Part shown: positions 59,801 to 64,000 of the stretch, one piece after another
How the letters are laid out: each line of letters opens with the position of its first letter
How positions within the stretch are numbered: the stretch's first letter is position 1
Program-made: the position numbers and the translations under genes
The notes under the pieces: model-generated
The model's input: only the letters and a program-made list of their open reading frames with translations
Told to the model about the DNA's origin: nothing
The model's database searches: none
Assembly: GCF_030463565.1 (NCBI RefSeq)
Contig: NC_134646.1
Location: forward strand, 20,813,296-20,877,295
Direction of reading: 5' to 3'
DNA: 64,000 nt
DNA from: Pelecanus crispus
Taxonomy: Eukaryota; Chordata; Aves; Pelecaniformes; Pelecanidae

Positions 59801-62800
59801 ACTTCTATCTTCTTGTGGTTAGTGATGTAGTAACTGGTTTCACATATGCTAGACATGTCCATGTGATTTGTCTCCTGGACAGTCACCCCAGTGGTGACTT
59901 CTTGAGGGTGGGGATTTTTTGTGGTGGTTCATTGTTCCTCTTCACAGTTCTTTTTAAGCGTTTTTGCAGTTCCTAGCTCAGGAAGTTGGAAGCATTTGCC
60001 TTTGCTGGCTCTTAATAATGCTATGCTTAGGTGCATGTACCTATCCCAGCTTTGAAGAACTACTAGCTGCTGTATCTGGCAAAGATACTTGGTTTTAGTT
60101 AGCATTTGCTTAGCATGCAGCAACAGTTTTACTGATCTCAAAAGATTCCCTGCTATCTTAGGGGCTGTGTTGGACTTAATGCATTTATGAAGCTTTTGGT
60201 TTTGGGGTGGGGTTTTTTTTTGCACTTTGAGATAGGTGCTCATACAAAAGCTGTTACTGATTTGATTTCCCTATTTTCTTGTGAAAGTGACACTTAAGAA
60301 TTTAGTTGAAAATGAACATTGCCAATGACTTAAGGCAGGTCTGGCCAATGTTCTTAAACCTGTCAAGTTATACCAGAGTCTTCCCATGGCTGAGTGCCAC
60401 CAGGCCTGTGCTGGGAGGAGAACAGGAAGGGGACCACTGATGGGGCCACAAATGGTGATGCGTCCCTTGGTCCACTCCTTCATTGTGATGACCTTGCTAA
60501 CATGCAGCACCATCCTAGGACATCCTGTAAAGTTGGTCTCAGCATCCTTATTTCTAAGTAATCTGAATTTCTGAAGAGTTTTTCTTGCAGTACGTACCTT
60601 TGCTGATGATTTTGTAACATATCCTCATGTAAGTGCTGCACTTGAACTGCTCATGGTTGCAGACTGGAAGGTTAGCTATTCTTAGTGAAATGGGGGCATT
60701 TCTGGAGATGTAATAATACAACTGTAAAATACAGGCATTTTTATATCTTGCATTTTGTTTACTTGTTTGCAGATCAATGTGCTTTATTGATTCTTTTGTT
60801 TTTCCTGTTTAGTATGGCTGCTTTGCATGTTTTATCAACAAAGGTTTTGATGTTGTTGATCTCAACACTTTAACAGTGTTAGTTTCTTAAAGATTCTGCA
60901 CTGACATACTAGCAACAGAAAAGGAAAAAATAGATCAAAGTTCACAGGTACCTGTCAGACACCATTCTGTATTTTTGCCAACAATTATGTCATTCTTTAT
61001 CCTCTTCCTTACAAATCCCCTTTACCCTTTGACATATATATATTCTTTGTGAATATCATGTATAGAGATCTATGCTATGGATAAGATGATCAGAGGTGGT
61101 TCACTCAAGCTGAGCTTTTGTCCCCATCCTCCTCCTAACAGTACTCAGCATTTTTCACAGTTGTTACTCCAAGACTTTGCTGATGATATGCTTTAGTCCC
61201 TGATTTCTTTATATGCATTTGGCTGGTTGGGTGTCCTGAGCTATGCTGGGACAGTCTTTTTCTAAACAAATCTTCATTACATTATTAAAAGTGCAAGAAG
61301 AAATTAAAGTTGTGTGGCTATTATTTTGTAGGCTAAAATTACCTATTTAGTAATCTGATCCTGGAATTTTTGTAGAGTTCCCTGGTCTGATAGTGTGCTC
61401 ATCCACTTCCTTTGTTTAGATTGTTTTTCCTTCAGGTTTTGAGCTAAATAAGTGTAAACACTTACTGATGCATCTTTTTGGGGGGTTGTAGGTACAGCCC
61501 TTGCATTATCAAGTGACTCAAAGCATAATTGCTGAAGCAGAGGAAACTTTCAAGTCTTTTTAAATAGTTAAAATAATTCTCTACCCTGTCTTGAAGATCT
61601 CAAAGGTGCTAGAATCTTAAAAGAGGTTGGCATGCTTTTACTCTTGGAAATCACTTCAGTAGAGGAGCTGGAAAAATAGAAAGTGTGTGTTTGGTATAAA
61701 AGCATTAGAAAAAAATAAACAGTTAAACTGTTGAGAAATCCTGGCTAAATACCTAGAAATAAAATCTGCTGGGACGTTGAAGCTGCCTTTGACAGCAGCC
61801 TCTCATATAGCTAGGATGAGATCTTCATTGTTGCATTTCATGTATCTGTTTCAGTCATATCCAATAAGCAATGAAGAAACAAGTGGGTTGTATTGTGGTT
61901 CTTTTCTTGCTGCTGTTGGTTACACTAGCCTGAATACATTAATGGAAGCGAACTCTGAAGTGGTGAGACCTAGTAACTAAAATCTTCCAATGTGATGGCC
62001 ATAAGCTGTTAATCCGGTAACCATGCATAATGTTTCTTTACTTTTAACTTGTTGGTTTCTGATTCCAGACTTGATGTAGTGTATTTCTTTTCCTTCTGCA
62101 TTCTGACTTGCAAGTGGTTTGTTGAAAGTCAGAATCCTGGCTCTGCATTTTAATATAAATGTCCTTTCAACTAGATAGAGCTATTTAATAACCATTTACT
62201 GCTTTGTAAGATAACCAAATGGTAAAAATGAAGCATATAAATAACTGTTGAACCGTATAACTACTTAAATATATGTAAATACTTTATGGTCATAGTGTTA
62301 AAAGATACTAGGAATGACCTTTCTTTTAGGGAATAACATGTACAAATGCAAACCAAAAGCAAGTAATTTAACATTATTTGTCATTACTGAATCTTGTGAT
62401 TTTTCCACTGGCTTAGATGATTCCCTCCTTTTCAAACACGGAGTCAATCATTTGGATTGTGGTTGACCCTTGGAGTCTAACTTCTGGATCCAAGCCCCTT
62501 GTGCTTGTCAGTGTAGAACAGAATGATTGGGGTGTGGTGTCCGAAATAGTTCGAAGTTGTAAGATCTAAGACACAAGCCCATGCAGGTTGATGAGGAGAC
62601 AATAAAGTGACACAGCTCAGGAGAAGAGCTAGTGGCCTTAACATATGCTGAAACAATCTGCTTCTACTATTCCTATTTTTGTGTAATCTTGTATGCAGTT
62701 AACCAGTTTGACTTTAAGACAGCAATGCAATACTATTACTAATGTGTCCTTAGGAGTAAGCTGTTTTGTCTAGCGCTAGTTACCAGGGCTGGCATCACTG

Positions 62801-64000
62801 CAAGCTGTACTGGCATTACTTTGGGAGAAACGCTTTCCAAAGGAGGTATTTCTGGCAGTGACATCAGATAACTTTGTATCTTTAAATGCCTGCCAGTAAG
62901 TGAGCTGTGTGTGAGTTTGACCTTTGGTCGTCTGAACAAGTTCTTTCACAGCTCAGGGTTCTTGAGTATCATGGCAGTTTGATATGGCTTATACTCTGGA
63001 GGTGAGGGGAATCAGGATGCCACCCTTCACAGTCAGGAAGGCCATGCTCCAGCACAGCCTCCTGAGCTTGGCATGGAAACTAGGTAGATTACAGCGGGGT
63101 TTTTTCCCCCATCCTTCTACCTTATGGGCAAAATGCAGCTATTCTGTAGTTAGCTGCTGTGCAAAATAAAACCACAATGACTGTGGAGGAACCAATGTCA
63201 CCTCAGCATTTGGTCAGTGTTTTTTTAGCGGCAAAGTTCCTTAACTATGAATGTCACTTAGTACAAATAACTCAGTTCTGGTTTTCCTAGCAAGTAGGAA
63301 ACTGAATTTGCAAGGATCCTGTCTTCTTGAGCTTATAATGAATACTTGAGAGTGTGTACGCATACGCATGCAGTGTGCTCACTCACCAGGTACCCAAGCA
63401 TGCAAATGGGGCCAGAAAGTGGGGAAAATGCCTTATTAAGCTGTTCTGTTTTCAGCCTGACAGTGATACAGTTTTAGTGCGAATGGTAGATGTGACCATT
63501 TCCAGCAATGTCTTTAAGGTTTCTCAAGTGGGAAGTGACTCTGGCTTTGAATCTCACTGTAGGGTTTTTTAAATATAAATTGGTCGCTCTTACTGGTCAG
63601 CTTAAAAAACTCTGTTTTCTTTCAGATGAGGTGTTCTTTGTTTTGTGTTACACATTTCAAATGAATCATGAATTTGGGCATTATATTTTCTTGTGAATAT
63701 TGGGGGGGGGAAATATTGAGCTGTTCTTTTCATGGCCAGCATAGAGGAAGTATCTGTTTGTCTTTGGCTTGGTACTGGGGTAGATGGGCTGTTGATTGAG
63801 CTTGTGGGGTAATTAAAGCCCGTCACTAGACAGCTGTTTTTCTGAGATTTCCAAAATGAGGATTTGGCAAAAATGAACCCCTGTTACATCTGGTATGGAT
63901 AAAAGTCTCTTGAGGCAGGATAACCTGCTAATCAATGTTGACATGTATGAGAAAAGCCATTATCATCTGTTGGATTTTTAAAGCTGTTTACCTCTTGCTT

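Larger units (their letters stand above)
49181..64000 (+). other. LIN54: presumed LIN54 intron 1, no coding exon seen (about 14.8 kb)
   Basis: AT-rich sequence from the CpG island to the right edge. No frame encodes the LIN54 N-terminus or its CXC domains, so the coding exons must lie beyond the window. No CR1 or LTR copy was recognised here, in contrast with the left half. It contains poly(C) tracts at 51423-51440 and 53991-54005 and many T- and G/T-rich short stretches. The assignment depends on the first-exon inference. Confidence 0.5.

Noticed and set aside
49181-64000. LIN54 coding exons
   Set aside because: No frame resembles the LIN54 N-terminus or the CXC domains. The exons are presumably further right.

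Overview
The window looks like nuclear DNA of a bird. It carries CR1 LINE copies that end in the ATTCTATG-type terminal repeat, two solo LTRs of the avian ERVL type, short introns, and one vertebrate gene whose ten coding exons can be read completely. CR1 also occurs in other reptiles, so bird is the likely but not proven group. I cannot name the species. Nothing prokaryotic is present: no operons, CRISPR arrays or riboswitches.

Layout. 1-1696: 3' half of a decayed CR1 running in from the left edge. 3738-5270: a younger 5'-truncated CR1 whose reverse-transcriptase frame is still open. 5868-6110: a small isolated CpG-rich block. 6.1-21.4 kb: mostly unrecognised AT-rich DNA, with a diverged direct repeat (6630-6776 and 7712-7858) and a doubtful coding relic near 12.8-13.0 kb. 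21393-21960: solo LTR with target duplication. 26135-29028: a longer CR1 with endonuclease and RT parts, interrupted by a second solo LTR (26905-27457) and carrying an internal deletion. 29.0-37.8 kb: no recognised gene.

37.8-47.6 kb holds COPS4 on the minus strand, encoding subunit 4 of the COP9 signalosome. All ten coding exons join in phase to 406 codons plus stop, with GT-AG introns throughout. Its start codon lies in a perfect TISU/YY1 element inside a CpG island (about 47370-49180). The island has two ETS sites, GC boxes, an E2F-like site and a CDE/CHR-like pair. It also has two strong splice donors facing right. In vertebrates the divergent neighbour of COPS4 is LIN54, so 48.0-64 kb is read as the LIN54 promoter, non-coding first exon(s) and the start of its first intron. 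No LIN54 coding exon was found.

The most interesting biological hypothesis is that this shared promoter carries a cell-cycle CDE/CHR element of the type LIN54 itself binds as part of DREAM/MuvB, suggesting autoregulation. I found no clear undescribed system. The other notable items are mobile-element archaeology and candidate alternative 5' exons.
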